Positions 1 to 8,160 are shown, numbered from the stretch's first letter. The stretch: 37,717 nt of DNA from Bacillota bacterium (GCA_029553855.1 JAKPKE010000261.1:1-37717), one strand, 5' to 3'. Notes: a model not told the origin generated them from the sequence alone. Program-made: numbers and translations.

Positions 1-12
1 TGGGGGCTTTGG

Positions 13-18
13 TATAAT
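13..18 (+). promoter_or_regulatory. -10 element of the cassette promoter
   Basis: A perfect TATAAT lies 30 bases before the regulator start. Its -35 box would fall off or at the edge of the window, so only half of the promoter can be seen. It probably drives the whole restriction cassette, because no other good promoter is visible before 5645. Confidence 0.5.
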
Positions 19-48
19 TAGTTAAAACTTATGAAACAGGTGGCGCAT

Positions 49-282
49 ATGAAAGTAAGTTACAAAAAATTATGGAAGCTGCTTATCGATAGAGATATGA
101 AGAAGAAAGATTTGCAGTTGGCGACTGGGTTGAGTTCGACCACTATTGCCAAACTGTCAAATCACGAAAATGTCAGCATGGACGTCCTGATAAAAGTATG
201 CACCATTCTCAGGGTTGACATTGGCGATATTATGGAGCTTGTTCCAAATGCTCAACTCGACGCAAAACAAGATAGCGAGTAA
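49..282 (+). CDS. Small Cro/CI-type HTH regulator
   Basis: A 77-residue protein made up almost entirely of a helix-turn-helix of the XRE/Cro type. The recognition region runs from KKDLQLATGLSSTTIAKLSN to VSMDVLIKVCTILRVDIGDIMEL. The ATG at 49 is preferred over the in-frame ATG at 31 because AGGTGG at 38-43 sits just before it. It is the first gene of a tightly packed restriction-modification cassette, so the likely job (inference) is transcriptional control of the cassette, as the C proteins of many R-M systems do. No operator dyad was recognised near its promoter, most of which is outside the window. Confidence 0.85.
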   Translation: MKVSYKKLWKLLIDRDMKKKDLQLATGLSSTTIAKLSNHENVSMDVLIKVCTILRVDIGDIMELVPNAQLDAKQDSE

Positions 283-346
283 TTCTGCCGGGATAAACGA
301 TAGACAAAAGCTGCAAATTGAGTTGAACGAAAAGTTAAAAGACTGA
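248..346 (+). CDS. Candidate 32-residue ORF between regulator and methylase
   Basis: A short reading frame starts at ATG 248 inside the 3' end of the regulator gene and stops at TGA 344-346. GGAG at 235-238 lies nine bases before the ATG. The product is charged and probably helical, ending IELNEKLKD. Its stop falls within the ribosome site of the methylase, as in translational coupling. It matches no family I recognise. It may be a leader peptide, the remnant of a longer N-terminus, or chance. Confidence 0.3.
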   Translation: MLNSTQNKIASNSAGINDRQKLQIELNEKLKD

Positions 347-365
347 GGAAGGAGTTCAATACGCC

Positions 366-1220
366 GTGATTAAGTTTAACAAAATAGAAAATGCCGAAAT
401 TTCCACGAGAGATTTTAGGCCGCTTATAGATAACAGTGAGATTGATCTTCCTGCTTCCGAAGATGTCACTGTCATAAATAGCCAGCCCGTGGATAATTTG
501 CTGAATGAAAAGAACCCTGTGTTGATGAAATCAAAGCATCGTGTTCAAAAGCACGGTGAAGTCTTTACGCCGCAATGGGTGATTGATAAGATGATTGCCA
601 TTCCGGGGATCAAGGAAAAGGCCGAAGACGTATTTGCGACTTTTCTCGAACCGAGTGCCGGCGAGGGTGCCTTCTTGCTCGCTATCGAAGACATGAAACT
701 GCGATTTGTAACGGACAATTACAGTAAAGATGCATGGGGTTGGTATGCGCTTTGGGCATTATCAAGCATCTACGGCATCGAATTTTTGGAAGATAATTTG
801 GCAGTAGCCAGACAAAACATGCTCGAGCTATTCTTAAATTACTACGAAACCGTACACAATACTCAGTTGTCTGAACAGTCAAATCTATATAAATCAGCCC
901 GGACGATCATCTGGGCGAATGTTGTGCAGGGTAATACACTTACACGCAAGAACCTGCTTGGAGAGGAAATAAACTTCAGTCATTGGGAGCGGATTCCTGA
1001 TGAGCCGCATAAGGTGCAGCGCACATCTTTTACGTACTCATCGTTATTCACAGATAATAAATATGAAAGCAACTGCATACAGCTAAGCCTGTTTGAAACG
1101 GTGGAACAACTCGATCTTTTTACGGTAATTGATGATGACAAAGAAGATGCTCCGCACCCTCAACAATATGCGATTGTGGACATTTATCAGGTCTGGAGGG
1201 AAGAAAAAGAGAATGGCTGA
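366..1220 (+). CDS. DNA adenine methylase, SAM-binding half (motif I)
   Basis: A 284-residue protein of the N6-adenine methylase class. HGEVFTPQWVIDKM at about residues 60-75 is the conserved segment that precedes motif I in N6_Mtase and Eco57I-type enzymes. LEPSAGEGAFL at 94-104 is motif I, the AdoMet-binding loop. YGIELLEDN-like text (YGIEFLEDN) at about 137 matches motif II. There is no NPPY catalytic motif; that lies in the next gene, whose ATG overlaps this gene's stop (ATGGCTGA, 1213-1220). GTG 366 is taken as start; GGAAGGAG at 346-353 is somewhat distant. The two polypeptides presumably assemble into one methylase (inference). The alternative is a single ancestral gene broken by a frameshift. 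Confidence 0.8.
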   Translation: MIKFNKIENAEISTRDFRPLIDNSEIDLPASEDVTVINSQPVDNLLNEKNPVLMKSKHRVQKHGEVFTPQWVIDKMIAIPGIKEKAEDVFATFLEPSAGEGAFLLAIEDMKLRFVTDNYSKDAWGWYALWALSSIYGIEFLEDNLAVARQNMLELFLNYYETVHNTQLSEQSNLYKSARTIIWANVVQGNTLTRKNLLGEEINFSHWERIPDEPHKVQRTSFTYSSLFTDNKYESNCIQLSLFETVEQLDLFTVIDDDKEDAPHPQQYAIVDIYQVWREEKENG

Positions 1221-2262
1221 GAAATTTAAATTTGATGTTGTGATAGGCAACCCTCCATATCAAGAGGAAGTGAAGGGAACAAGCGATAAACCCATTTACA
1301 ATTTATTTATGGATGAAGCTTATAAGATCGCAGAAAGAGTCAGCTTCATTACGCCGGCACGTTTCTTATTCAATGCAGGCAAAACACCAAAAACATGGAA
1401 TCGAAAAATGCTTGAAGACGAGCATTTGAAAGTCGAGTTTTTTGAGCAAGATAGTTCTAAAGTGTTTGGGAATACCAATATTATTGGCGGGGTCGTCGTT
1501 ACCTATCGTGATTCCGAAATGAACTTTGGATCGATTGGGACATTCACTGCTTTTCTGGAGTTAAATGAAATTCTGAAAAAGGTAGTTAAAACGAACAGCG
1601 AAAGTTTTAGCAACATCGTTTTCGGGCAAAACATCTATCAGTACACCGATAAATTACACGAAGATTATCCAAATGCTGAAGGCTTATTGAGCAAGGGACA
1701 TAAATATGATGTCACATCTAATGCTTTTGACAGATTGGCTTTTATCTTTTTTGATAAAAAGCCAGATGATAAAAATACATATATCAAAGTATTAGGCCTG
1801 CAAAATAACAAGCGTGTATATAAATGGGTGCGTAGCGAATACATATCAAATCATATAAGTCTACCAAAATATAAAGCTTTCGTTGGCACTTCAAATGGTG
1901 CTTCGGGAACACTATGCGATGTTGCTGCAAGAATGATAAGTACGCCGTTATTAGGAACTCCTTTTGTAGGAACCACGCAAACATTTTTAACAGTTGGATC
2001 ATTCGATACTGAAGAAGAAGCAAATGCGGTATTGAAATATATTCGTTCCAAGTTTGCCCGTGCGCTGCTGGGAGTCTTAAAAGTTACACAGCACAATACT
2101 TCTGAAAAGTGGCAATATGTCCCTCTACAAGACTTCACCTCTTCATCCGACATTGATTGGACACAGCCAGTCCACAAGATAGATCAGCAACTATATAAAA
2201 AATATGGACTTGATGAATCTGAGATTGAGTTCATCGAATCACATGTAAAGGAGATGGAGTAA
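1213..2262 (+). CDS. Eco57I-type methylase, catalytic half (NPPY) with target-recognition region
   Basis: A 349-residue protein beginning almost directly with catalytic motif IV: FDVVIGNPPYQ, with NPPY at residues 13-16. It continues with SFITPARFLFNAGKTPKTW, typical of the Eco57I/N6-adenine methylase family. The C-terminal half is probably the target-recognition part and ends IDQQLYKKYGLDESEIEFIESHVK. Start ATG 1213 is backed by GGAGGG at 1195-1200. A longer frame from 1129 exists but lacks a better ribosome site. It lacks the SAM-binding motif I, which the overlapping upstream gene supplies. The stop overlaps the next ATG (TAATG), so expression is coupled to the helicase gene. Confidence 0.8.
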   Translation: MAEKFKFDVVIGNPPYQEEVKGTSDKPIYNLFMDEAYKIAERVSFITPARFLFNAGKTPKTWNRKMLEDEHLKVEFFEQDSSKVFGNTNIIGGVVVTYRDSEMNFGSIGTFTAFLELNEILKKVVKTNSESFSNIVFGQNIYQYTDKLHEDYPNAEGLLSKGHKYDVTSNAFDRLAFIFFDKKPDDKNTYIKVLGLQNNKRVYKWVRSEYISNHISLPKYKAFVGTSNGASGTLCDVAARMISTPLLGTPFVGTTQTFLTVGSFDTEEEANAVLKYIRSKFARALLGVLKVTQHNTSEKWQYVPLQDFTSSSDIDWTQPVHKIDQQLYKKYGLDESEIEFIESHVKEME

Positions 2263-5200
2263 TGGCAAGCACGACAATTAAAACCATAAATCAGGCGAGT
2301 CCTACTATCTATGCATACATTACTCCGAATGATGCGTCAAAAAAGGGCTGGGTAAAAATCGGCTATACAGATCGCGATGCTGAGACGCGCATTAAGGAGC
2401 AGACACATACCTCGGATACAAAGTATGAATTGCTCTGGTCACACGATGCAAGATATGACGGCGGCGAGTATTTTACCGATGATGACTTCCATTGGTACTT
2501 GACGCAATGCGGTATTGAACGGGGCAAATTTCAGCACTCAGGGAGGCGGTCTGAGTGGTTTTATTTAGGCGAGGGAAAAGAGAAGCAGGCTGAAGAACTG
2601 TTTAGGAAATTCGTATTCAAAGATTACAGTCAGATACATTCTCCCGCCCAAGGGACACAGTACCAGCTCCGGGAGGAACAAGCCGATGCTGTTCTGCGTA
2701 CACTTGCATATATGAAATCAGGGAAGGAGCCGGCGGACTTTCTTTGGAATGCAAAGCCGCGTTTTGGAAAGACCCTTGCGACTTATGATTTCGTCCGCAA
2801 GGGCAGTTTCAGACATGTCCTGATAGTCACCAATCGTCCGGCGATTGCAAATTCTTGGTATGACGATTTTGTAAAATTCATCAAATGGCAAGAACCTTAT
2901 ATGTTCTTTGTATCCGAAACCGATTCCCTCAAGGATTCAGGCGCATTATCACGAGAAGAGTATCTAAAGATTATATTGAATTTTAGCGATGTGGATCGCA
3001 GCGACCTCAAGCAAATAGCTTTTGTGAGTTTGCAGGATTTGAAGGGATCGGTTTTTTTTGGTGGCGGCATTGAAAAGCTCGAGTGGGTAGCCGGAACCAA
3101 GTGGGATCTGCTCGTCGTTGATGAGGCGCATGAAGGGGTGGATACATCAAAGACCGATTGGGCGTTCTCAAGAATAATACGGAAATTCACGCTGCATATG
3201 TCCGGTACTCCCTTTAAGGCCATCGCAAATAGCAAATTCAGCGCGCAGCAAATATACAACTGGTCATATGCCGACGAACAAGAAAAAAAGAAAAACTGGG
3301 ACTACGATAAGGGAGGCAATCCATATGAGCCATTGCCTCAGCTCAACATGTTCACTTTCCAGCTCTCAGCGATGATTGAGGAGAAGCTCATTGAAGGGCA
3401 GACCATAGGTGAAACCACTTATGATTTTGCATTTGATCTCAATGAATTTTTCTCTGTAGAAGAAGGTAAGACAACTTTCAAGCACGAGAAGGACGTAAAG
3501 AAGTGGTTGGAGAGATTGACGAAAAACGAAAAGTATCCATTCTCGACTCCTGCCCTGCGAAAGGAGCTGAAGCACACGTTCTGGCTTCTCGACAGAGTTG
3601 CCAGCGCAAAGGCTCTGGCAAAGCTGCTCAGTGATGATGCGGTGTTTATGCACCACAAAATAATAATTGCTGCCGGAGATGGCAAGGATTTGAACGAAGA
3701 AGCAGAAGACTTCATTTCAAATGAAAAGAGTTATAATAAGGTGCGGAAGGCCATCGCAGAAAATGAGTACACAATCACGATAAGTGTCGGGCAGCTGACC
3801 ACCGGAGTGACCATACCCGAATGGACAGCGGTGATGATGCTGAGCAATATTTCCAGCCCCGCTCTATATATGCAAGCAGCATTCCGTTCGCAAAATCCTT
3901 ATCACTACGAGAAAAACGGTAAATACTATAAAAAAGAAAACGCCTACATATTCGACTTTGCGCCCGACCGAACACTGGTGATGTTCGATGATTTTGCCAA
4001 CAAACTACTTGGCGACGGCAGCGTGAGCGACAAGGATCGTCCGGAGAATATCAAACGACTGCTTAATTTCTTTCCTGTCATCGGTGAAGATGAGCACGGC
4101 ACTATGGTGTCACTCGACGCAACGCAGGTACTCACAATCCCAAGAACCATATTAGCGACAGAGGTAGTCAAACGTGGCTTTATGAGCAACTTGCTGTTTG
4201 CCAATATCTCTGGGATTTTCGCTTTACCAAAAGAGATCGTCGACGGTATCTTAAGCGAGCTTCCGGTCGAAAAGCAAGGCAGGAAAGACACGTCTGCTGC
4301 CACCGTGGATATATCGGGTATCGAAGTGGATGAAGACGGCAACGTGGTCGTTCCAACAGAAACCATTATCAGCAAGAAGAACGAGTTATTTGGAGACAAG
4401 GTGTATGATGTCTCCGCCATGACAAATGCTGTAGAAACAGCCGTCGGCGAAGTCTCATCGGAAGTACACGTCCCCAAAGATGTTACCGCTAAGATCGTCG
4501 ATGTTGCTATGGACTTGGTAAAGCCAATTATTGTGGACACGGTCAAGACCGGCTTTGAGCTGACAAATGCGCAGGCGGACAAGATCGAAAAACAGCTCAA
4601 GGAGATTATTACCGAAAAGGTAAAAAAGGCCGAGAACGATAATTACAGAAAACAATTCGAGGTCAAGCAGAAGGCCGCAGATGAAATCAAGATAGCAGAA
4701 GAATCGCTCGGAGAAGATGAGTTCGAGACAGCCATTAAAGAGATAGAGGCTAAACAGCAAGCGGAATTCGATAGATTGCAGGCTGAGTTTACCAAGAACC
4801 TTAATGAGACGATTAAAGAAACGATTGAGGAGCAGAAGACTGTTCAGGTCGAAGAGCAAGCAAGGATCAAGGCAGAGAAAAATAAGAATTCTAAGGAAGA
4901 AGAAGTCCGAGGCCATCTTCGCGGATTTGCAAGGACAATTCCGAGTTTTCTGATGGCATATGGAGAGCGGGATACAAAGCTCAGCAACTTCGACAACTAT
5001 ACCCCTGAAGAAGTATTTCTTGAAGTGACCGGAATTACGGAGGAGCAGTTCAGATTCTTGCGGGACGGCGGGTCATATATCGACGAAAAGACCGGTGAAG
5101 AGAAATATTTTAACGGAGGATTGTTCAACGAAATAGTTTTCGATGAGGCGATACAGGAATTCTTGAATATACGAGAAAGGCTCGCAGATTATTTTGATGA

Positions 5201-5645
5201 ATCCCATGAAGAGGATGTTTTCAACTACATTCCTCCGCAGGAGACCAATCAGATTTACACGCCGAAACAAGTGGTGAAAATGATGGTACAAAAACTAGAG
5301 GATGAAGATCCGCATATATTTGAAGATCCGCACAAGACCTTTATTGATTTATTCATGAAGTCCGGACTTTACATCACAGAATTGGTAAAACGCTTGTTCA
5401 ATAACCCGGTAATGAAAGAGAAGATACCTGATAACGACGAGCGATTAAAGCACATCCTCGAAAAGCAACTGTATGGGCTTGCACCCAGCGATATTATCTA
5501 TCACATTGCGACGAACTATATTTTCAGTTTTGATACTGAAAACAGAATCAGTCGTAAGCATTTCAAGAGCGTCGATACCAGACCTGCTGTCAAGGAAGGG
5601 AAACTCGATGAATTATTGGCTGCAACATTCGATGACTTGAAATAG
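2262..5645 (+). CDS. GIY-YIG / SF2 helicase restriction protein with methylase-like C-terminus
   Basis: An 1127-residue multidomain protein. Residues about 12-120 look like a GIY-YIG/T5orf172-type nuclease (IYAYITPN, then WVKIGYT and R-rich text). Residues about 135-620 are a superfamily 2 helicase: PRFGKT at 166-171 is Walker A, DEAH at 287-290 is Walker B, MSGTPFK is motif III, and TGVTIPEW with QAAFRSQNPY corresponds to motifs V-VI. Residues about 760-880 are Lys/Glu rich and probably coiled coil. The C-terminus (IYTPKQVVKMM, TFIDLFMKSGLY around 1026-1037, YGLAPSDIIYHIA) resembles the N-terminal part of an adenine methylase with an altered motif I. Likely the translocating, cleaving subunit of the cassette (inference). 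No separate specificity subunit is seen. Confidence 0.8.
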   Translation: MASTTIKTINQASPTIYAYITPNDASKKGWVKIGYTDRDAETRIKEQTHTSDTKYELLWSHDARYDGGEYFTDDDFHWYLTQCGIERGKFQHSGRRSEWFYLGEGKEKQAEELFRKFVFKDYSQIHSPAQGTQYQLREEQADAVLRTLAYMKSGKEPADFLWNAKPRFGKTLATYDFVRKGSFRHVLIVTNRPAIANSWYDDFVKFIKWQEPYMFFVSETDSLKDSGALSREEYLKIILNFSDVDRSDLKQIAFVSLQDLKGSVFFGGGIEKLEWVAGTKWDLLVVDEAHEGVDTSKTDWAFSRIIRKFTLHMSGTPFKAIANSKFSAQQIYNWSYADEQEKKKNWDYDKGGNPYEPLPQLNMFTFQLSAMIEEKLIEGQTIGETTYDFAFDLNEFFSVEEGKTTFKHEKDVKKWLERLTKNEKYPFSTPALRKELKHTFWLLDRVASAKALAKLLSDDAVFMHHKIIIAAGDGKDLNEEAEDFISNEKSYNKVRKAIAENEYTITISVGQLTTGVTIPEWTAVMMLSNISSPALYMQAAFRSQNPYHYEKNGKYYKKENAYIFDFAPDRTLVMFDDFANKLLGDGSVSDKDRPENIKRLLNFFPVIGEDEHGTMVSLDATQVLTIPRTILATEVVKRGFMSNLLFANISGIFALPKEIVDGILSELPVEKQGRKDTSAATVDISGIEVDEDGNVVVPTETIISKKNELFGDKVYDVSAMTNAVETAVGEVSSEVHVPKDVTAKIVDVAMDLVKPIIVDTVKTGFELTNAQADKIEKQLKEIITEKVKKAENDNYRKQFEVKQKAADEIKIAEESLGEDEFETAIKEIEAKQQAEFDRLQAEFTKNLNETIKETIEEQKTVQVEEQARIKAEKNKNSKEEEVRGHLRGFARTIPSFLMAYGERDTKLSNFDNYTPEEVFLEVTGITEEQFRFLRDGGSYIDEKTGEEKYFNGGLFNEIVFDEAIQEFLNIRERLADYFDESHEEDVFNYIPPQETNQIYTPKQVVKMMVQKLEDEDPHIFEDPHKTFIDLFMKSGLYITELVKRLFNNPVMKEKIPDNDERLKHILEKQLYGLAPSDIIYHIATNYIFSFDTENRISRKHFKSVDTRPAVKEGKLDELLAATFDDLK

Positions 5646-5734
5646 TCATGAAAACATCAGAGTTACATCTAACGAACCAATAACCTTCTAAATACCATTC
5701 AAAAATGAAATTTCTACAATCAAAAGGTAATCAG

Positions 5735-5772
5735 AAAAAAAATCCTTAGAACTACTACAATTCTAAGGATTT
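5735..5772 (-). terminator. Terminator of tRNA-Thr
   Basis: The arms AAATCCTTAGAA (5740-5751) and TTCTAAGGATTT (5761-5772) form a perfect 12-bp stem. On the minus strand this is followed by a run of T (the A-run at 5735-5741), so it ends transcription from the tRNA gene. It may also slow read-through from the restriction cassette on the plus strand. Confidence 0.75.
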
Positions 5773-5780
5773 CATTTCAC

Positions 5781-5856
5781 TGGAGCTACTGGGGGGACTT
5801 GAACCCCCGACCTGCTGATTACGAATCAGCTGCTCTACCGGCTGAGCCACAGTAGC
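5781..5856 (-). tRNA. tRNA-Thr (anticodon CGT)
   Basis: A 76-base gene read on the minus strand. The acceptor arms GCTACTG and CAGTAGC pair fully and CCA is encoded. The anticodon stem GCTGA/TCAGC encloses TTCGTAA, giving CGT, which reads ACG (Thr). The T-arm carries GGGGGTTCAAGTCCCCC. Its 3' end points at the restriction cassette, the usual geometry for integration of genomic islands. Confidence 0.95.
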
Positions 5857-5867
5857 ATATTTAAGAG

Positions 5868-5886
5868 GGCCTGTGAGAAGCAGGCC
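5868..5886. other. Short hairpin upstream of tRNA-Thr
   Basis: GGCCTG and CAGGCC form a 6-bp stem with a 7-base loop, 12 bases before the 5' end of the tRNA. No T-run follows on either strand. It could be a processing leader of the tRNA or a weak terminator for the small membrane protein gene; the sequence does not decide. Confidence 0.35.
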
Positions 5887-5942
5887 TAAGCGTTACAAAT
5901 ACCTGACTATATTAATAAAGCCGCTTCTGTATTAATTAATCA

Positions 5943-6125
5943 TTACTGGAGATTTCTTCTGTTTTTTTCGGGCATGGGGATAATAAACTCAGTGAGTATG
6001 AAACCTGCAATTATGGGCAGTGTAATGTAAAACCATATCTCAGACCTTTTGGCAAGCCTGAGTATAATTGCTTCAATGAGAAGGACTCCACCCCAAATTA
6101 ATGAATTTTTCTTGGCTTTATCCAT
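5943..6125 (-). CDS. Small two-helix membrane protein
   Basis: A 60-residue protein with two hydrophobic stretches, about residues 8-25 (SLIWGGVLLIEAIILRLA) and 30-50 (IWFYITLPIIAGFILTEFII), and charged ends, so probably an integral membrane hairpin. The start is strongly supported: GAGGAGGT precedes the ATG by about 6 bases. A TATAAT (minus strand, 6185-6190) lies upstream. I do not recognise a family, and the neighbours (tRNA, lipoprotein) give no functional hint. Confidence 0.7.
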   Translation of the reverse strand: MDKAKKNSLIWGGVLLIEAIILRLAKRSEIWFYITLPIIAGFILTEFIIPMPEKNRRNLQ

Positions 6126-6184
6126 TAACGTACCTCCTCTGTTATGATTTTGGCTGAAAACAATTCATTGCTTATCCTAACATT

Positions 6185-6190
6185 ATTATA
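6185..6190 (-). promoter_or_regulatory. -10 box of the small membrane protein gene
   Basis: TATAAT on the minus strand, about 60 bases before the ATG at 6125. No good -35 hexamer is visible at the proper distance. Confidence 0.35.
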
Positions 6191-6231
6191 ACAAAAAAGT
6201 AAGCCCGATACACACCATTTTACAATATATA

Positions 6232-6287
6232 TGATAAAACATGCAATATCTATTTATTGAATTGTTTTGATAAAATATGCAATACTA
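6232..6287. repeat. Two direct copies of a 20-bp A+T-rich motif
   Basis: TGATAAAACATGCAATATCT (6232-6251) recurs as TGATAAAATATGCAATACTA (6268-6287), 36 bases apart. The pair lies in the divergent intergenic region before the lipoprotein gene. It may be a pair of regulator-binding sites or a chance similarity in A+T-rich DNA. Confidence 0.45.
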
Positions 6288-6392
6288 TATATGATATATT
6301 AATGATATCACATCCTTTTGAATGCCATTGTTATAAAAATATTGTTTTGTCATCTTTACTTAAGCTAAATGCTATGGAATGGAGTGGAATAG

Positions 6393-7088
6393 TTGAAAGG
6401 TTACTATAAAAATATACTGTATATGATCCTTGTTATAGCATGTGTAATATGTGTTGCTGCCGGGCTGGCATCCTGTGCCTCGAAAGCGAATAACCCTGCT
6501 GCGAATAAACCTATACCTCAGACTAACCCGGCGCCGGAGAATACGGCATCCCAGGCACCTGCACCGGATGAAGAATCACTGATTGGCTTTTATCCTATGA
6601 AGGCGGGCAATGTATGGGAATATGAAGGGGAAGGAATGGAGTATGCTTCTTATGTGCAAGAGGTTTTATTCGACTCAGGGAATAAACATCAGCTTGCAAT
6701 CGATAACGGAGGCACGGTTACGGCTAATGTAATAGAGGAGAGAAAGGACAGTATAGTAAATACCTATAGGTCGGAAGAGGCATATGATAAAATTAATATA
6801 TTGGGCGAGCCCGGAAATATAAACATAATACTGCTGCAAACACCGTTGGAGAAAGGGAACTTCTGGATAAGCGAGGAAAACCATTATGAGATTGCAGATA
6901 CGGAAGCTGATGTGACTGTACCTGCCGGAGAATTCAAAGGTTGTATAGCGGTTAAAGTCACCTTCAAGGACCAGACTTCCAATATGATGTATTATTATAA
7001 AAAGGGAATAGGTATGGTGCAATCTGAGTTCAGGACGGATACGGGGGACCTGATTGCATCAAAGCTGAAGAGATACATGCTGAAGTAA
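6393..7088 (+). CDS. Secreted lipoprotein of unknown function
   Basis: A 231-residue protein with an N-terminal hydrophobic signal and lipobox LASC, the lipid-carrying Cys being residue 28. A Pro/Ala/Asn-rich linker (about 30-62) leads to a globular domain starting FYPMKAGNVWEYEGEG, a form seen in extracellular clostridial lipoproteins, and rich in beta-strand-like segments. The start is TTG 6393 with GGAGTGG at 6381-6387. It is a single-gene unit ending at a shared terminator. No enzymatic motif is seen; a role at the cell surface is inferred from the signal alone. Confidence 0.75.
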   Translation: MKGYYKNILYMILVIACVICVAAGLASCASKANNPAANKPIPQTNPAPENTASQAPAPDEESLIGFYPMKAGNVWEYEGEGMEYASYVQEVLFDSGNKHQLAIDNGGTVTANVIEERKDSIVNTYRSEEAYDKINILGEPGNINIILLQTPLEKGNFWISEENHYEIADTEADVTVPAGEFKGCIAVKVTFKDQTSNMMYYYKKGIGMVQSEFRTDTGDLIASKLKRYMLK

Positions 7089-7120
7089 AAAGAGATTCCT
7101 ACATTGAGGGATCTCCTTTT
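7087..7120. terminator. Terminator between converging genes
   Basis: GAGATTCC and GGGATCTC pair (one G-U) with A-rich sequence before and CTTTT after, so it can stop transcripts from both sides. The 3' end of the EamA gene, including its stop at 7099-7101, lies inside the stem. Confidence 0.65.
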
Positions 7121-8031
7121 AAGTTATTATTTGTTTTTGCTGAACTTTTTGTTTTTGAAAGCTGTACCAGCAATACGCCAGTCAGGATTACCGCCGTTGA
7201 AATCACTACCGTAAGACTAAAAGGTTCACCCAATACCAAGGTGCCGAGAAGCACGGCAACAAGGGGATTCACATATGCATATGTTCCTGCTTTTGCAGCA
7301 GGCCATTTTTGCAGTATATATATATATGATGAATAACCCACTAAGGAGCCGATAAAAATCAGGTAAAGCAATGCGCCGATTCCTTTTATTGAGAAACTTA
7401 CTCTGGGAAGCTCTCCCATTAATATCCCAAGAGTTGTGAGAGCAGTTCCGCCGGCCAGCATCTGAATACCGATATTGACAAACATTGAACCTGTCGGTTT
7501 GAAGCTTTTTGAATAAACTGAGCCGGTAGCCCACAATGCAGCTGCAGTCAGAAGAAGCATGGCACCTTTAATATCCACACTCCCCTCACCTGAGTCCGAA
7601 AGCACCAGCATTGCAACCCCCGAAAAGCCAATGAGCAAGCCAAGCCATCCCTTAAAATCAATTCTTGGCCTTCCCGGAAGGAGAAGCTCTATTACAGCCA
7701 TAAACAGGGGTATAGTGGCAAGCAGTAATGATGCAATTCCGGAACGAACCCATTGTTCCGCCCAGACAACAAGGCCGTTGCCTCCAAATAAAAGAAACAA
7801 CCCTACTATGGACTGGTCCCTGACACTTGTAAGATTGGCGGGGAATTCCAAACCCTTGATGCGGGAATAAAGCAGCAGCAGTGCACCTGCTATAAGAAAC
7901 CTTATTCCGGCAAAAAGCTCCGGGGGAAAAGCGCTGACACCGATTCTTATTGCAAGATATGTAGACCCCCATATTATGCAGACAGCGACAAATGCTGCTA
8001 TTACTTTTGATTCTTCATTTTTGATATTCAT
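7099..8031 (-). CDS. EamA-family (drug/metabolite) exporter
   Basis: A 310-residue inner membrane protein with about ten hydrophobic segments arranged as two EamA repeats. The first begins VAVCIIWGSTYLAIRIG, typical of the family, and the second spans about residues 155-295. The length is normal. These proteins export amino acids or other small metabolites; the substrate cannot be read from sequence. GGAGG lies about nine bases before ATG 8031. A promoter is proposed at 8088-8117. Confidence 0.88.
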   Translation of the reverse strand: MNIKNEESKVIAAFVAVCIIWGSTYLAIRIGVSAFPPELFAGIRFLIAGALLLLYSRIKGLEFPANLTSVRDQSIVGLFLLFGGNGLVVWAEQWVRSGIASLLLATIPLFMAVIELLLPGRPRIDFKGWLGLLIGFSGVAMLVLSDSGEGSVDIKGAMLLLTAAALWATGSVYSKSFKPTGSMFVNIGIQMLAGGTALTTLGILMGELPRVSFSIKGIGALLYLIFIGSLVGYSSYIYILQKWPAAKAGTYAYVNPLVAVLLGTLVLGEPFSLTVVISTAVILTGVLLVQLSKTKSSAKTNNNLKGDPSM

Positions 8032-8087
8032 TTATAATACCTCCAAAAGCCTTTTATGGGGCTGCATATTCCAATAGCGTTAAAACC

Positions 8088-8117
8088 ATTATAAGCCACA
8101 ATATAATATATTGTAAA
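8088..8117 (-). promoter_or_regulatory. Promoter of the EamA gene
   Basis: On the minus strand, TTTACA (8112-8117) and TATAAT (8088-8093) are separated by 18 bases, a good vegetative sigma promoter. The start of transcription would fall about 50 bases before the ATG. Confidence 0.55.
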
Positions 8118-8160
8118 CTTTTATTTAGTCTACGGGTGTCGTAAAAGCCTCTAATAATTA

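Noticed and set aside
3944-4600. A 218-codon open frame on the minus strand
   Set aside because: It lies wholly opposite the helicase gene, is Ser/Thr-rich as antisense frames of acidic Lys/Glu/Asp-rich genes are, and has no family match or ribosome site.
1-5645. BREX or DISARM system
   Set aside because: No PglZ, BrxL, BrxC or DrmA/B-like protein is present; the gene set fits an R-M-type cassette better.
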